Assembly (NCBI GenBank): GCA_959604825.1
Contig: CAUHCN010000005.1
Location: forward strand, 1 to 64,000
Direction: 5' to 3'
DNA length: 64,000 nucleotides
From: an uncultured Collinsella sp.
Lineage (GTDB): Bacteria > Actinomycetota > Coriobacteriia > Coriobacteriales > Coriobacteriaceae
Positions 49,839 to 58,358 of this stretch are shown in pieces; the stretch's first letter is position 1, and each line of letters begins with the position of its first letter. Position numbers and translations under genes: made by a program. Under the pieces are notes generated by a model. The model was not told the DNA's origin, did no database searches, and worked only from the letters and a program-made list of their open reading frames with translations.

Positions 49839-50611
49839 TAGAAGTCCTCCTCTTCATCTGCAGCAACCGTCTGCGGACCGGACGAGCCCTCGCGGAAGGC
49901 CAGGAGCAGCGCGACGCAAATGGCAGCTGCGGCGACGCCGACCACGTCCATCTTGAGGTAGATGACCATAATGAAGCCCAGGAACAGCCAGGGAAGGAGC
50001 TTGTTATCGCCCATGGTCCTGATAAGAAGAGCGAAGCCGATGCAGACCATGACGCCGGACGCAACGTTGAGGCCGTCCATCACAAACTGCGGAATCGCGT
50101 TGAGCGCATTGTTGATAAGGTCGGCACCAAAGAACAGCGAGCCAAACACCAGCAGTGCAGACGGAATGCCAATCGACAGCGGCACGATGGTCAGATGGTA
50201 CAGATTCGCCTTGGCAAGATCGCGATTTGCCAGAGCGGTCTCAATCTTCTTGCAGGCAAAGGCACCCGGAACGGCGTAGCAGAAGTTGCGCCACACCTGA
50301 AGGAAGACGGAGACGGGAAGGGCGAGCGCGACGGCAGTTGCCGTGCCCGTACCCGTAATGACGGCAAACGCGCAGCCAAGCACGCCGGAGGCATAGACCT
50401 CGGGAGGAACCGCCGCGCCGACCATGATGGCGCCCATGAACATGGACTCCAAAGCAGCGCCGACGATAACGCCCTGCTGGACATCGCCAAGGATCAAGCC
50501 GACAAACAGGCTCGTAAACAGCGGACGACCAAGCATCGTAATGCCAAATAATTGCTCGTCCATGGACGCAATAAATGCGACCAGTGCAACTAGAAGATAC
50601 TGGACAACCAT
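49838..50611 (-). CDS. PTS Man-family EIIC component
   Basis: A 257-residue integral membrane permease with several helices (VQYLLVALVAFIASMDEQL, LFTSLFVGLILGDVQQGVIVGA) typical of Man-type EIIC. The ATG at 50611 is preferred over an upstream TTG. It follows the SIS gene by 82 bases and is fused translationally to EIID. Confidence 0.93.
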   Translation of the reverse strand: MVVQYLLVALVAFIASMDEQLFGITMLGRPLFTSLFVGLILGDVQQGVIVGAALESMFMGAIMVGAAVPPEVYASGVLGCAFAVITGTGTATAVALALPVSVFLQVWRNFCYAVPGAFACKKIETALANRDLAKANLYHLTIVPLSIGIPSALLVFGSLFFGADLINNALNAIPQFVMDGLNVASGVMVCIGFALLIRTMGDNKLLPWLFLGFIMVIYLKMDVVGVAAAAICVALLLAFREGSSGPQTVAADEEEDF

Positions 50612-50692
50612 TTCGATCAACCCCAGAAACAGGTCTGCAGGCGAGGCATTCTGCGCAGCTCGCCTGCAGACAACCGCAGCAATTTGAGAGGA

Positions 50693-51727
50693 TTAGTAGT
50701 TCATCTGGTGATAGTAACGACGCGTGGTGAGCGGGTGGTTACGGACGTGCTCGAGATGGCAGCTCAGACGCTCGGTGATGGTGTAGGTGACCATCGGGGA
50801 GACGATCTTGCGGAACTCGGGGTCGCTGAACGGCAGCTCGACCTCGGCGGTGTCAAACTTGTTCACGCGGACGTTGACGCCCTTCTCGTCGGCGAGCATG
50901 TGAGTGAAGTTGTCCACGCGGTCCATGAGCTTACGGGTGTCGTCCTCGCCGTAGAGCATGATGAGGCTCGTGCCTTCCTCGCACAGCTCGATGGTGCCGT
51001 GGAAGAACTCGGCGGCGTGGATGGACTTGGTCTTGATCCACTGCATCTCCTCGAGGATGCACATGGCGTAGTCGTAGGCCTCACCCCAGAGCATGCCGGA
51101 GCCAATCACCATGTGGTAATCGGTGTCCTTGAAGTCCTCGGCCATGGCGGCGCAGCGCTCGTCCTGAGCGTCCTTGGCCTTGATGAGGTACGGAGCGATG
51201 TTGCCGAACTCTTCCATGAAGGTGTCGTACTTGGGGAAGGCGCCGGCGTTCTTGAGGAAGCGGGCGACCAGCGTGATCTGGTAGGTGTAGATGGCCTCGC
51301 ACAGAACGTCGTCCTCGGCGAAGCTGAAGAACTTGTAATCGGCGTACTCGGTGGCCGGGGTGTTGTCGTTGGAGACATACATCAGCGTGCGGGCGCCCTG
51401 CTCCTGGCAGAACTTGGCAGCCTCAATGATCTCGGGGGTGGTGCCGGTACGGGTGGAGAAGACGCAGACAGAATCCTTGTTGAAGGTCTTGGGCGGGCAG
51501 GCGAGGAACTCTGCGGCGATCTCGCAGTGGACATCGACGTCGGCCGTGGTGGTCTCGACCCAATACTTCATCGGGAGCGTGTGGGCCCAGGTGCCGCCGC
51601 AGCCGATGAAGAAGATGTTGGAATAACCCTGCTCGCAGACCTCGTCCACGGCAGCCTCAATCTGAGGACGGAGAGCGAGGGCATCGCTCACAACCTTCTC
51701 GTAACGAGGCTCATCGAAATTGAACAT
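50693..51727 (-). CDS. SIS-domain sugar-phosphate deglycase (FrlB/Gfr-like)
   Basis: A 344-residue double-SIS protein. First SIS domain NIFFIGCGGTWAHTLPMKYW with the phosphosugar loop CVFSTRTGTTPEII; second domain YHMVIGSGMLWGEAYDYAM, then AAEFFHGTIEL and the C-terminal RRYYHQMNY. The AEFFHG motif and RRYY end match FrlB/GfrE/GfrF deglycases, which split fructoselysine- or glucoselysine-6-phosphate. Being in one operon with a Man-type PTS, as in the Salmonella gfr locus, supports a role in Amadori product use. GlmS-like isomerase activity is an alternative. Confidence 0.85.
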   Translation of the reverse strand: MFNFDEPRYEKVVSDALALRPQIEAAVDEVCEQGYSNIFFIGCGGTWAHTLPMKYWVETTTADVDVHCEIAAEFLACPPKTFNKDSVCVFSTRTGTTPEIIEAAKFCQEQGARTLMYVSNDNTPATEYADYKFFSFAEDDVLCEAIYTYQITLVARFLKNAGAFPKYDTFMEEFGNIAPYLIKAKDAQDERCAAMAEDFKDTDYHMVIGSGMLWGEAYDYAMCILEEMQWIKTKSIHAAEFFHGTIELCEEGTSLIMLYGEDDTRKLMDRVDNFTHMLADEKGVNVRVNKFDTAEVELPFSDPEFRKIVSPMVTYTITERLSCHLEHVRNHPLTTRRYYHQMNY

Positions 51728-51774
51728 CCCTTACTCCTAACTCACTTGGATGAACCCTTCATTCATCCCATGAC

Positions 51775-51805
51775 GTTATAATACTTTATATAACTAACTA
51801 TGCAA
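51775..51805 (-). promoter_or_regulatory. Promoter and palindrome before the deglycase-EIIC-EIID genes
   Basis: Minus-strand TTGCAT (51800-51805), 16-base spacer, TATTAT (51778-51783). A palindrome GTTATA-N8-TATAAC (51775-51794) overlaps the -10 box and spacer and is a plausible operator for the GntR regulator encoded upstream. Confidence 0.6.
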
Positions 51806-51835
51806 GAACTATTTCAGATTTTTTTGATTTTTCTT

Positions 51836-51870
51836 TAATAAAAAGCCCGCCGATCAAATGATCGACGGGC
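51836..51870 (-). terminator. Terminator after EIIB
   Basis: Stem GCCCG-CGATCA/TGATCG-CGGGC (51845-51870) followed by TTTTTATTAAAG on the minus strand. It separates EIIA-EIIB from the downstream deglycase-EIIC-EIID transcript, which has its own promoter. Confidence 0.85.
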
Positions 51871-51921
51871 ATAGGCATAGAGCATTGGTTCAATAAATGC
51901 CGAGCATCAACGTGTTTCCGG

Positions 51922-52395
51922 CTAGAAAACGTCCTTGGCAAACACCTTAGCGTCATTGGGAACCTGACGGATTTCGATGGCCACGCCATCGCCCAGGAGC
52001 TCTTGGATATGCTCGGCATCTTTCTCGGTCGCAAAGATCGCAGGGGTCGGATGAAGCGTGGTCTCAGGGGTCTTTCGGGTTCCGCCCAGATTGATCTCTT
52101 TGATGTCTTTGCAACCCTTAGCGAGACGATAGACATCTTCAATCGTCTCAGTGATGATAAACAGCGAATACTTGTCGGTAACGCCGCTGTTGAGCGCCTC
52201 GATAGCAGCGTCAACATCCTTGATGACGAGTTTAACGCCGTTGGGGCGGGCGAGCCTCAAGGCCGCCTTCCTCATGTCGTCTTTTGCCACAGCATCGCTG
52301 GCAAGCAAGATGCAATCTACATCCAAAGCGTGAGTCCAGGACATGGCAACTTGGCCGTGAATCAGTCGGTAATCAACTCTCGTAAGCTTAATCAT
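51922..52395 (-). CDS. PTS Man-family EIIB component
   Basis: A 157-residue cytoplasmic phosphotransfer protein with the active-site histidine in VDYRLIHGQV (His13 from the ATG at 52395). It takes phosphate from EIIA and gives it to the incoming sugar. The second ATG is chosen because GGAG lies 9 bases before it. Confidence 0.93.
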   Translation of the reverse strand: MIKLTRVDYRLIHGQVAMSWTHALDVDCILLASDAVAKDDMRKAALRLARPNGVKLVIKDVDAAIEALNSGVTDKYSLFIITETIEDVYRLAKGCKDIKEINLGGTRKTPETTLHPTPAIFATEKDAEHIQELLGDGVAIEIRQVPNDAKVFAKDVF

Positions 52396-52466
52396 CGTTA
52401 TCATCTCCGCACGTGATAAAGGGAATGACAGGTGTGGCCCCTAGCTAGGGCTCGAACCAGAACTAA

Positions 52467-52886
52467 CTAGAACTCTTCTTCCTCGGCGCCGGCAAGCATG
52501 TCCGCCGCCTCGCAAAGCTGAATAAACGAACGCGATCCCTCGACCGCGGCTTTGGCCTTGTCCGCATCCAGGGAGTCCAGCTGTGTAACCATTTCCACCA
52601 GCAGCGGCAAGTTCATTCCAGCGATTAACGTAAACGATCCGTCGGTCTGCCTCTGAATGAATTCGTTGTTTACAGAGCCGCCAAAGATGTCAGTCACGAC
52701 AAACCAAGAGTCGGCAGGGTCCCTCGTCTCCATCCATGCATCAATCAACGCCGCGACGTCCCTTGAATCGTCATCGACATAGGCGCACAGGCACTCGATT
52801 CGGTCGTTGGTGCCCATCAGAATCTCCAGAGAGCTTTTCATGCCTTGGGCGAGATAACCATGACTCGCTAGCAATATCTTATTCAT
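52467..52886 (-). CDS. PTS Man-family EIIA component
   Basis: A 139-residue EIIA(Man) protein with the phosphorylated histidine in LLASHGYLAQGM (His9) and VVTDIFGGSVNN. GGAGAACT precedes the ATG. First structural gene of the operon, followed by EIIB after 71 bases. Confidence 0.93.
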   Translation of the reverse strand: MNKILLASHGYLAQGMKSSLEILMGTNDRIECLCAYVDDDSRDVAALIDAWMETRDPADSWFVVTDIFGGSVNNEFIQRQTDGSFTLIAGMNLPLLVEMVTQLDSLDADKAKAAVEGSRSFIQLCEAADMLAGAEEEEF

Positions 52887-52988
52887 AGTTCTCCAATACC
52901 AATAGGACGTACTATATTGTCATAACAAAGTATATTAGCAATCTACCCTACGTGGTGTGTCTATTTTCCAAATCCGCGAACGGTAACA

Positions 52989-53010
52989 ATTGGTCGGTAA
53001 ATCGACCAAT
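52989..53010. promoter_or_regulatory. Inverted repeat ATTGGTCG-N6-CGACCAAT
   Basis: Perfect 8-bp arms, 12 bases after the gntR stop and about 100 bases before the EIIA start. No U-tract follows, so an operator is more likely than a terminator. Confidence 0.5.
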
Positions 53011-53021
53011 CTATCGCTAAT

Positions 53022-53726
53022 TTACAAATAGAACTTCAGTCGCTCGGTGCAGTACACCTGACGGGAGATGAAAAGCGGCTCGCCACTTGGGGCATAACGT
53101 CTATCGACAAACAGAAGCAGCGAAGAGTCCAGCTCCACGTTAAGGTATGCCGCCTCGAGCTCGCTCGCATAGCAGACCTCGAGCGTACGCGTGTTGGGAC
53201 CCATCTTGATCCCCTGGCGATCGAGTACCGCCATCAGCGAATCATCGAGGGACTCATGCTCCAAAAAAGAAAGCGCAGCGGAATAGCTATTGGTTTCCAG
53301 CATCGTGGGCTTGCCATCCACAAGGCGCAGACGACGGCTACGCAATACCTTTTGGGTATCGTCTACGCCCAGGAACTTCGCGTCTCGCAGACTTGGGAAG
53401 TCCCAGCCCATTTCGAGAACCCTGGTAGACGCCTGTTTGCCCGCAAGCTGGCACGAATGGGTAAAGCTCTCACGGTCGTCCGCGGCATACATCTGCGTGT
53501 CCGACGAAACGAACGTGCCCTTGCCGCGGGCCCTCTCAACAAGCCCAGCATCTTCCATTTCTTTAATTGCGGAGCGAACCGTTATTCGGCTCACGCCAAA
53601 TTGCTCGATAAGCTCCGCCTCGGTCGGAAGCTTATCTCCCGGGCGGTACGTGCCGTTGGCGATTGAATCAGAAAGCGCACGAACAATCTGTTTGTACAGG
53701 GGGATAACGCTATTTGCCTCAACCAT
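53022..53726 (-). CDS. GntR/HutC-family regulator of the PTS cluster
   Basis: A 234-residue regulator: N-terminal GntR winged helix (IPLYKQIVRALSDSIANGTY ... KLPTEAELIEQFGVSRITVRSAI) and a C-terminal UTRA effector domain (residues about 90-234). UTRA proteins bind phosphosugars, which fits control by a PTS product. The ATG at 53726 has AAAGG at usable distance; an ATG three codons earlier is possible. Confidence 0.92.
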   Translation of the reverse strand: MVEANSVIPLYKQIVRALSDSIANGTYRPGDKLPTEAELIEQFGVSRITVRSAIKEMEDAGLVERARGKGTFVSSDTQMYAADDRESFTHSCQLAGKQASTRVLEMGWDFPSLRDAKFLGVDDTQKVLRSRRLRLVDGKPTMLETNSYSAALSFLEHESLDDSLMAVLDRQGIKMGPNTRTLEVCYASELEAAYLNVELDSSLLLFVDRRYAPSGEPLFISRQVYCTERLKFYL

Positions 53727-53735
53727 ATCAACCAT

Positions 53736-53942
53736 ACCTTTACAAGGAATCAGCAGCCTATAGATAAATGACTTATATTGTATTAGAACTTTTTAGCATT
53801 CCACGCCATTTCCTATAATGTTTTAGCAAACGAGGGGTTATTTTGCGTAAGCGGTGTAGAGTCCATCCATTTCCGCATACAGCTTCAATCTGATGGCGGT
53901 ATATGCATCCGATAAGCCGATTGATTTTTATCTTATACCTGT
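53736..53942. other. Intergenic region upstream of gntR
   Basis: AT-rich, no gene. It should contain the gntR promoter on the minus strand; a TATATTGTATTAG stretch near 53773-53785 resembles AT-rich sequence upstream of EIIA but is not a clear operator. Confidence 0.4.
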
Positions 53943-54135
53943 CTCACATTCATCCCTCATCGTAGAGATGAATGTGAGGTGAGAGATACGTACTTGACGC
54001 GCGAGCGTGGATATTTGGACGGTTTTTGGGCTTTTGGCGGCCGATTTCGTCCGAAAATCCACGCTCATGCGGCAGACGTCCGAATTTCCACGCTCGTGTG
54101 CCAGATAATCCACGCTCATCCGGCAGATTGGTCGA
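53943..54135. repeat. Hairpin plus GAGCGTGGATT repeats, right flank of PTS cluster
   Basis: CTCACATTCATC (53943-53954) pairs perfectly with 53967-53978. The 54-bp direct repeat, right copy, is 53970-54023. Behind it GAGCGTGGATT-type units occur inverted at about 54058-54068, 54088-54101 and 54108-54121 and in direct orientation at 54003-54013, so 54003-54022 and 54050-54068 form a foldback. Spacings are irregular. Confidence 0.65.
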
Positions 54136-54207
54136 AGGCTCCATATGGGTATACTCTCGGGGATTCGACTCGATTCGCCCCCGTTGGGGCGCCAAAGGAG
54201 ACTGCAT

Positions 54208-57200
54208 ATGCCCACTACCTCAACCGACCCGCGCGCCGCTGCCGCCGCGCTGCTGGTGCCCGGTACCACCTGCCATGGTTTTGCCGTCGAGCGCTGTGAG
54301 ACCGTGCCCGAGCTCGACTCGGACGCTTACGTGCTGCGCCATACCACCTCGGGCGCTCGCCTGCTGCACCTGGCGTGCAACGACGAAAACAAGGCCTTTG
54401 CCATTGGCTTTAAGACGCCGCCGGCCGATTCCACTGGCGTGTTCCATATTCTTGAGCACTCGGTGCTGTGCGGATCGGCCAAGTTCCCCGTCAAGGAGCC
54501 GTTCGTGGACCTGATCAAGAGCTCCATGCAGACGTTCCTCAACGCCATGACCTACCCCGACAAGACTATCTACCCCGTTGCCACCACCAACGAGCAGGAC
54601 CTGTACAACCTGATGGACGTGTACCTGGACGCGGTGTTCAACCCGGCCATCTATACCAAGCCCACCATTTTTGAGCAGGAGGGCTGGCACTACGAGCTGG
54701 ACCTGCCGGAGGGCGCTGGCGGCGACGGCAGCGCCGCCAGCCTGCGCGAGGGCACGCTGCGCTATAACGGTGTAGTGTTCAACGAGATGAAGGGCGCGCT
54801 GTCCGACCCCATGAGCGTGCTGGACGACGCCGTCAACGCCGCGCTCTACCCCGACACGGCCTATGCGCACGAGAGCGGCGGCGATCCGCGCGCGATTCCC
54901 GCGCTCACCTACGAGCAGTTCCTGGACACGCACGCGCGCCATTACAACCCCTCCAACTCCTACATCACGCTCTACGGCGACCTGGACGTGGACCGCGCGC
55001 TGGCCTTTTTGGACGAGCGCTATCTGTCGCAGTCGAGCGCCGCGAGCCGCCGCATGGACGCAGCCGTCGCCGCCGGCGAGGACCCGTCTGCGCTGGCGCC
55101 CAATCCGCTGGTCGTGCAGACACCCGTGACCTGCGAGTATAAGCGCGTCGAGATGGCCACCACGCCCGAAAACGCCCTGGTGGGCCTGGGCCTTGTGCTG
55201 GGCAGCGCACTCGACCGCAAGCGCACGATCGCCGCGGACATCCTGTTCGAGGCGCTGCTGGGCTCCAACGAAGCGCCGGTTAAGAAGGCCATTCTGGCCG
55301 CCGGCCTGGGCGGCAACGTGGTGAGCTACACCGCGGCCGAAAGCCTGCAGCCCTACGAGCTCATCATGCTGCAAAACGCGCAGCCCGGCGTGGCGCGCGA
55401 GCTGCGCCGCGTGTTCCAGGACGCCTGCCGCGACCTGTGCGAGCACGGCGTTCCGCGCGAGCGCCTGGAGGCCATCATCAGCAGCAACGAATACGACCTG
55501 CGCCAGCGCGACTACGGTATCGCCGACGGCGTGGCCATTGCGTGCGACGCGCTGAGCACCTGGCTCTACGATGACGACGCCGCGACGCTGGCGCTCAAGT
55601 ATGGCCCGGTGTACGAGGAGCTGCGCGGCGAGCTGGAAGGCAGCTACTTTGAGGACCTTCTGCGCGAGCTCGTGCTGGAGAACGACCACATGGCGCTGGT
55701 CGAGCTGGTTCCGGTGGACGCCGCTGAGGGTTCGGAGGGCGCCGAAGCTGCCGAGCTGGCAGCCAAGCGCGATGCCATGACCGATGCCGAGCTGGCCGAC
55801 GTGGTCGAGCGCACGGCCGCGCTGCGTGCCGCGCAGGAGGCGGAAGACACGCCCGAGGCCAAGGCCACGCTGCCGCGTCTGCGCGTGTCCGACATTGGCG
55901 AGGCGCACCCCGAGCCACCGCTGGTCGTGGACACGACCGCGCCCATCCCCTGCCTGCGCCACGGCATCCCCACCAACCGCCTGGCCTACGCCATGCAGTA
56001 TTTCGACCTGAGCTGCGTCGCATTTGAGGACCTGCCCTATGTGACGCTGCTCTGCCGACTGCTCAAACAGCTGCCCACGAGCGAGCACTCGGCCGAGGAA
56101 CTCGACAATCTGCTCGCCGGCAAGCTGGGCTTTTTGAGCTTTACGACCGAGGTCATGACACAGCCCGACGTGGACGGCGTGCGCCCTTATCTGCTGGTGA
56201 GCGCCGGCGCCCTGTCCGAGAAGATCGATGCGCTGGCGAGCCTGCCGCGCGAGGTGTGGTCGAGCACGCTGTTGCTCGATGCTGACGCCGACCGCGTGCG
56301 CGACGTGCTCACGCAGATTCGCATTGGGCTTGAGCAAGGCTTTATCAACAACGGACACTCGGCGGCGCTCGGTCGCGCGATGAGCTACAGCTCGCCTTCG
56401 GCCGTGGTGCGCGAGCAGCTCTCGGGCGTGGACTTCTACCTGTTCCTGCGCGATCTGCTCGACCACTTTGACGAGCGCCTGGACGGCCTGCGTGCCAAGC
56501 TTGCCGAGCTGGCAGACCGCATCTTTGTGGCCGACGGCTGCCTGGCGAGCTTTACCGGCAGCGATGAGGACTTTGACGCGTACTGGGATGCCGCGGGTAA
56601 CCTGGGGCTTGGCGCGGGCGACGGCGCTGCCAGCGGCACGCTCGTGGTGCCGGAGCCGCGCGACCGCCACGAGGCCTTTGTCATCCCCAGCGACATCTGC
56701 TTTGCAGCAAGCGCATGCGACCCGCGCCGTCTGGGCATCGACGTGACGGGCGCTTGGCCGGTTGCTGCCAACGCGCTCTCCTACGACTACCTGTGGAACG
56801 AGATCCGTGTGAAGGGCGGCGCATACGGCTGCGGATTCCGCGCGGCCGGCGAGCGTCAGGCGGCTTTCTACACCTACCGCGACCCGGCGATCGATCCCTC
56901 GATTGAGCGCGTGGAGCGTGCGGGTGCATGGCTTGGCAGCTTTGAGCCCGACGAAGCCGCCTTCGAGGGCTTTATCGTGAGCTGCGTGAGCGGCATGGAC
57001 GCGCCGATGAAGCCGTACGCGCTCACCAAGCGCCGCAACACGACCTACCTGGCCGGGCTCGATCCGCATGCGCGCGAGGAGCGTCGCGCCCAGATGCTCG
57101 CCGCCACGCCCGGTGAGCTGCGCTCGCTCGGCACCGACGTAACGCGCATCGCAGTCGAGTCGCCCACCTGCGTCTTTGGCGGCCGCGACGTCATCGCCAA

Positions 57201-57240
57201 GAGCAACGCCGGCTTTAACGTAGTCGACCTGATGGGCTAA
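54208..57240 (+). CDS. M16C-family zinc metallopeptidase (presequence-protease-like)
   Basis: A 1010-residue protein of the size and layout of M16C peptidases: four M16 repeats in two halves. The first half carries the inverted zinc motif HILEH (in FHILEHSVLCGSAKFP) and the downstream Glu region FNEMKGALSDPMSVL; the second half lacks a zinc motif, as usual, and ends with the KGGAYGCGFR and YRDP segments that bind substrate. No signal peptide, so it probably degrades peptides in the cytoplasm. The ATG at 54208 follows AAAGGAGACTGCAT. Confidence 0.93.
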   Translation: MPTTSTDPRAAAAALLVPGTTCHGFAVERCETVPELDSDAYVLRHTTSGARLLHLACNDENKAFAIGFKTPPADSTGVFHILEHSVLCGSAKFPVKEPFVDLIKSSMQTFLNAMTYPDKTIYPVATTNEQDLYNLMDVYLDAVFNPAIYTKPTIFEQEGWHYELDLPEGAGGDGSAASLREGTLRYNGVVFNEMKGALSDPMSVLDDAVNAALYPDTAYAHESGGDPRAIPALTYEQFLDTHARHYNPSNSYITLYGDLDVDRALAFLDERYLSQSSAASRRMDAAVAAGEDPSALAPNPLVVQTPVTCEYKRVEMATTPENALVGLGLVLGSALDRKRTIAADILFEALLGSNEAPVKKAILAAGLGGNVVSYTAAESLQPYELIMLQNAQPGVARELRRVFQDACRDLCEHGVPRERLEAIISSNEYDLRQRDYGIADGVAIACDALSTWLYDDDAATLALKYGPVYEELRGELEGSYFEDLLRELVLENDHMALVELVPVDAAEGSEGAEAAELAAKRDAMTDAELADVVERTAALRAAQEAEDTPEAKATLPRLRVSDIGEAHPEPPLVVDTTAPIPCLRHGIPTNRLAYAMQYFDLSCVAFEDLPYVTLLCRLLKQLPTSEHSAEELDNLLAGKLGFLSFTTEVMTQPDVDGVRPYLLVSAGALSEKIDALASLPREVWSSTLLLDADADRVRDVLTQIRIGLEQGFINNGHSAALGRAMSYSSPSAVVREQLSGVDFYLFLRDLLDHFDERLDGLRAKLAELADRIFVADGCLASFTGSDEDFDAYWDAAGNLGLGAGDGAASGTLVVPEPRDRHEAFVIPSDICFAASACDPRRLGIDVTGAWPVAANALSYDYLWNEIRVKGGAYGCGFRAAGERQAAFYTYRDPAIDPSIERVERAGAWLGSFEPDEAAFEGFIVSCVSGMDAPMKPYALTKRRNTTYLAGLDPHAREERRAQMLAATPGELRSLGTDVTRIAVESPTCVFGGRDVIAKSNAGFNVVDLMG

Positions 57241-57245
57241 CGCAC

Positions 57246-57290
57246 AAAGGTAGATTTTTGGAACATGCCTGAAAATCTACCTTTTCTTTT
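57246..57290 (+). terminator. Terminator of the M16C gene, also a repeated hairpin
   Basis: AAAGGTAGATTTT pairs with AAAATCTACCTTT (57246-57284), followed by TTTTCTTTT. The loop side reads GGAACATGCC. A related hairpin with the same GTAGATTTTTGGGACATGC core lies inverted at 60014-60049, where it does not follow a gene. Confidence 0.85.
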
Positions 57291-57332
57291 GCCTCTGCTT
57301 GGGCGGGGCAGCTCACCCCGTCCCACCAGTTT

Positions 57333-57470
57333 GTCTAAATCTGTAACATCTAGGCGGCAATACTGGACCCAGTTGTTACAAATCGAGACGTTCCCGAACG
57401 GCACCAGCTCTTTGTCTCAATCTGTAACAACTGGGTCCAGTATTGCCGCCTAGATGTTACAGATCGAGAC
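57333..57470. repeat. 138-bp palindrome with 57-bp arms
   Basis: Arms 57333-57389 and 57414-57470 match at 53 of 57 positions, with a perfect central block of about 42 bp, around a 24-base spacer. Each arm is itself bordered by short inverted repeats (GTCT..AT-TGTAAC and GTTACA-AT..AGAC), giving a nested structure. Behind it (57510-57535) is a GGTGCCTGTCCCC string of REP type. Confidence 0.8.
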
Positions 57471-57549
57471 GAACTGCCGCAGACGCCCACTCCACAGCAC
57501 AGACCACCACAAAGGTGCCTGTCCCCTTTCTCAGTGGTGATTCGAACAC

Positions 57550-57624
57550 TTGTTCTATACGTACACATGTTCTATATTATGAGTGTTTGCGTCGGACTTA
57601 AATTGCAACTAGAATATAGTTGCA
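57550..57624 (+). promoter_or_regulatory. Promoter and operator of hicAB
   Basis: TTGTTC (57550-57555), 17-base spacer, TATATT (57573-57578). Behind it is the palindrome TGCAACT-N7-AGTTGCA (57604-57624), 14 bases before the hicA ATG, a plausible site for autorepression by HicB. Confidence 0.65.
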
Positions 57625-57638
57625 GAATGTGAGGCGGG

Positions 57639-57902
57639 ATGACTCGAGCCGATAAACTCATCGCCCAACTGTTTAGCTGCCCCTCGACGTATCGGTATGC
57701 CGATTTTTTAAAAGTCATGGCCTCATATGGCTTTGAAATGGACAGCAAGGGCAAGACATCCGGATCGCGCGTTCGCTTTTACAGGCCATCAGATGGCAGG
57801 ATGTTCGTGATGCACGCGCCTCATCCATCTGACGAATTGACAGCGGGGACCATTCGAAACATCGTTCGATTTCTGCAGGATGTCGGAGGCAGTCATGAGT
57901 AA
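57639..57902 (+). CDS. hicA: HicA-family toxin
   Basis: An 87-residue dsRBD-like mRNA interferase. TRADKLIAQLFSCPSTYRYADFLKVMASYGF forms the first helices, GSRVRFYR the strand where many HicA toxins have the catalytic His (here Arg, as in a common subfamily), and APHPSDELTAGTIRNIVRFL the C-terminal helix. It precedes hicB and overlaps it by 8 bases. Confidence 0.85.
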   Translation: MTRADKLIAQLFSCPSTYRYADFLKVMASYGFEMDSKGKTSGSRVRFYRPSDGRMFVMHAPHPSDELTAGTIRNIVRFLQDVGGSHE

Positions 57903-58224
57903 CGTTTTGGCATACAAGGGCTATTTCGCCCCAGTCGAGTTCGATGCCGAGCAGCGTGTACTAACAGGTATGGTCGCCGGCATTAGAGACGCAATCGTAT
58001 TTGAAGGCTCCACGGCTGAAGAAGTGGAGCAATGCTTCCACGACGCCGTCGACGATTACCTTGAGTTTTGCGCCGAGAAGGGCAAAGAGCCCGAGCGGGC
58101 TTTTAAGGGCTCGTTCAACGTAAGAACGGGCTCTGAGCTCCACAAACAGGCGGCGCTGGCAGCGGCAAAGAAGGGCGAGTCACTCAATAAGTTTGTGACC
58201 GAAGCAATCGCCGCAGCGTTGTAG
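57895..58224 (+). CDS. hicB: HicB-family antitoxin
   Basis: A 109-residue antitoxin: partial RNase H-like fold (VLAYKGYFAPVEFDAEQRVLTGMVAGIRDAIVFEG..AEEVEQCFHDAVDDYLEFC) and a C-terminal RHH/Arc-like DNA-binding segment (FNVRTGSELHKQAALAAAKKGESLNKFVTEAI). The ATG at 57895 follows GGAGGCAGTC inside hicA, indicating translational coupling. Confidence 0.88.
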   Translation: MSNVLAYKGYFAPVEFDAEQRVLTGMVAGIRDAIVFEGSTAEEVEQCFHDAVDDYLEFCAEKGKEPERAFKGSFNVRTGSELHKQAALAAAKKGESLNKFVTEAIAAAL

Positions 58225-58241
58225 CGTTATCGCATAGGCAC

Positions 58242-58286
58242 AAACCACCACGAAGGAGGCAGTGAACTGCACCCTCGTGGTGGTTT
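58242..58286. terminator. Hairpin behind hicB
   Basis: AAACCACCACGA and TCGTGGTGGTTT form a perfect 12-bp stem with an inner GCAGTGAACTGC; no strong U-tract on the plus strand (TTTCGAC), so it may be a weak terminator or a REP-type palindrome. Confidence 0.6.
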
Positions 58287-58293
58287 CGACATT

Positions 58294-58338
58294 TGCCCAG
58301 ATAAAACCTGCCAAAATAAACCTGTCCCTTTTTGGTAG
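58294..58338 (-). repeat. REP-like copy, matches 2492-2536
   Basis: Reverse complement reads AAAGGGACAGGTTTATTTTG followed by GCAGGTTTTATCTGGGCA, nearly identical to the left copy at 2492-2536. It lies between hicB and the cyclo-ligase gene. Confidence 0.75.
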
Positions 58339-58358
58339 GTTTGGGAGAGGAAGCCGGG

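Noticed and set aside
54003..54135. CRISPR array
   Set aside because: The GAGCGTGGATT units are short, imperfect, irregularly spaced and partly inverted; no cas genes are near. No CRISPR array is seen anywhere in the window.
57333..57470. Intrinsic terminator or integron attC site
   Set aside because: There is no U-tract and the stem is far too long for a terminator; no integrase gene or attC core sites are present.
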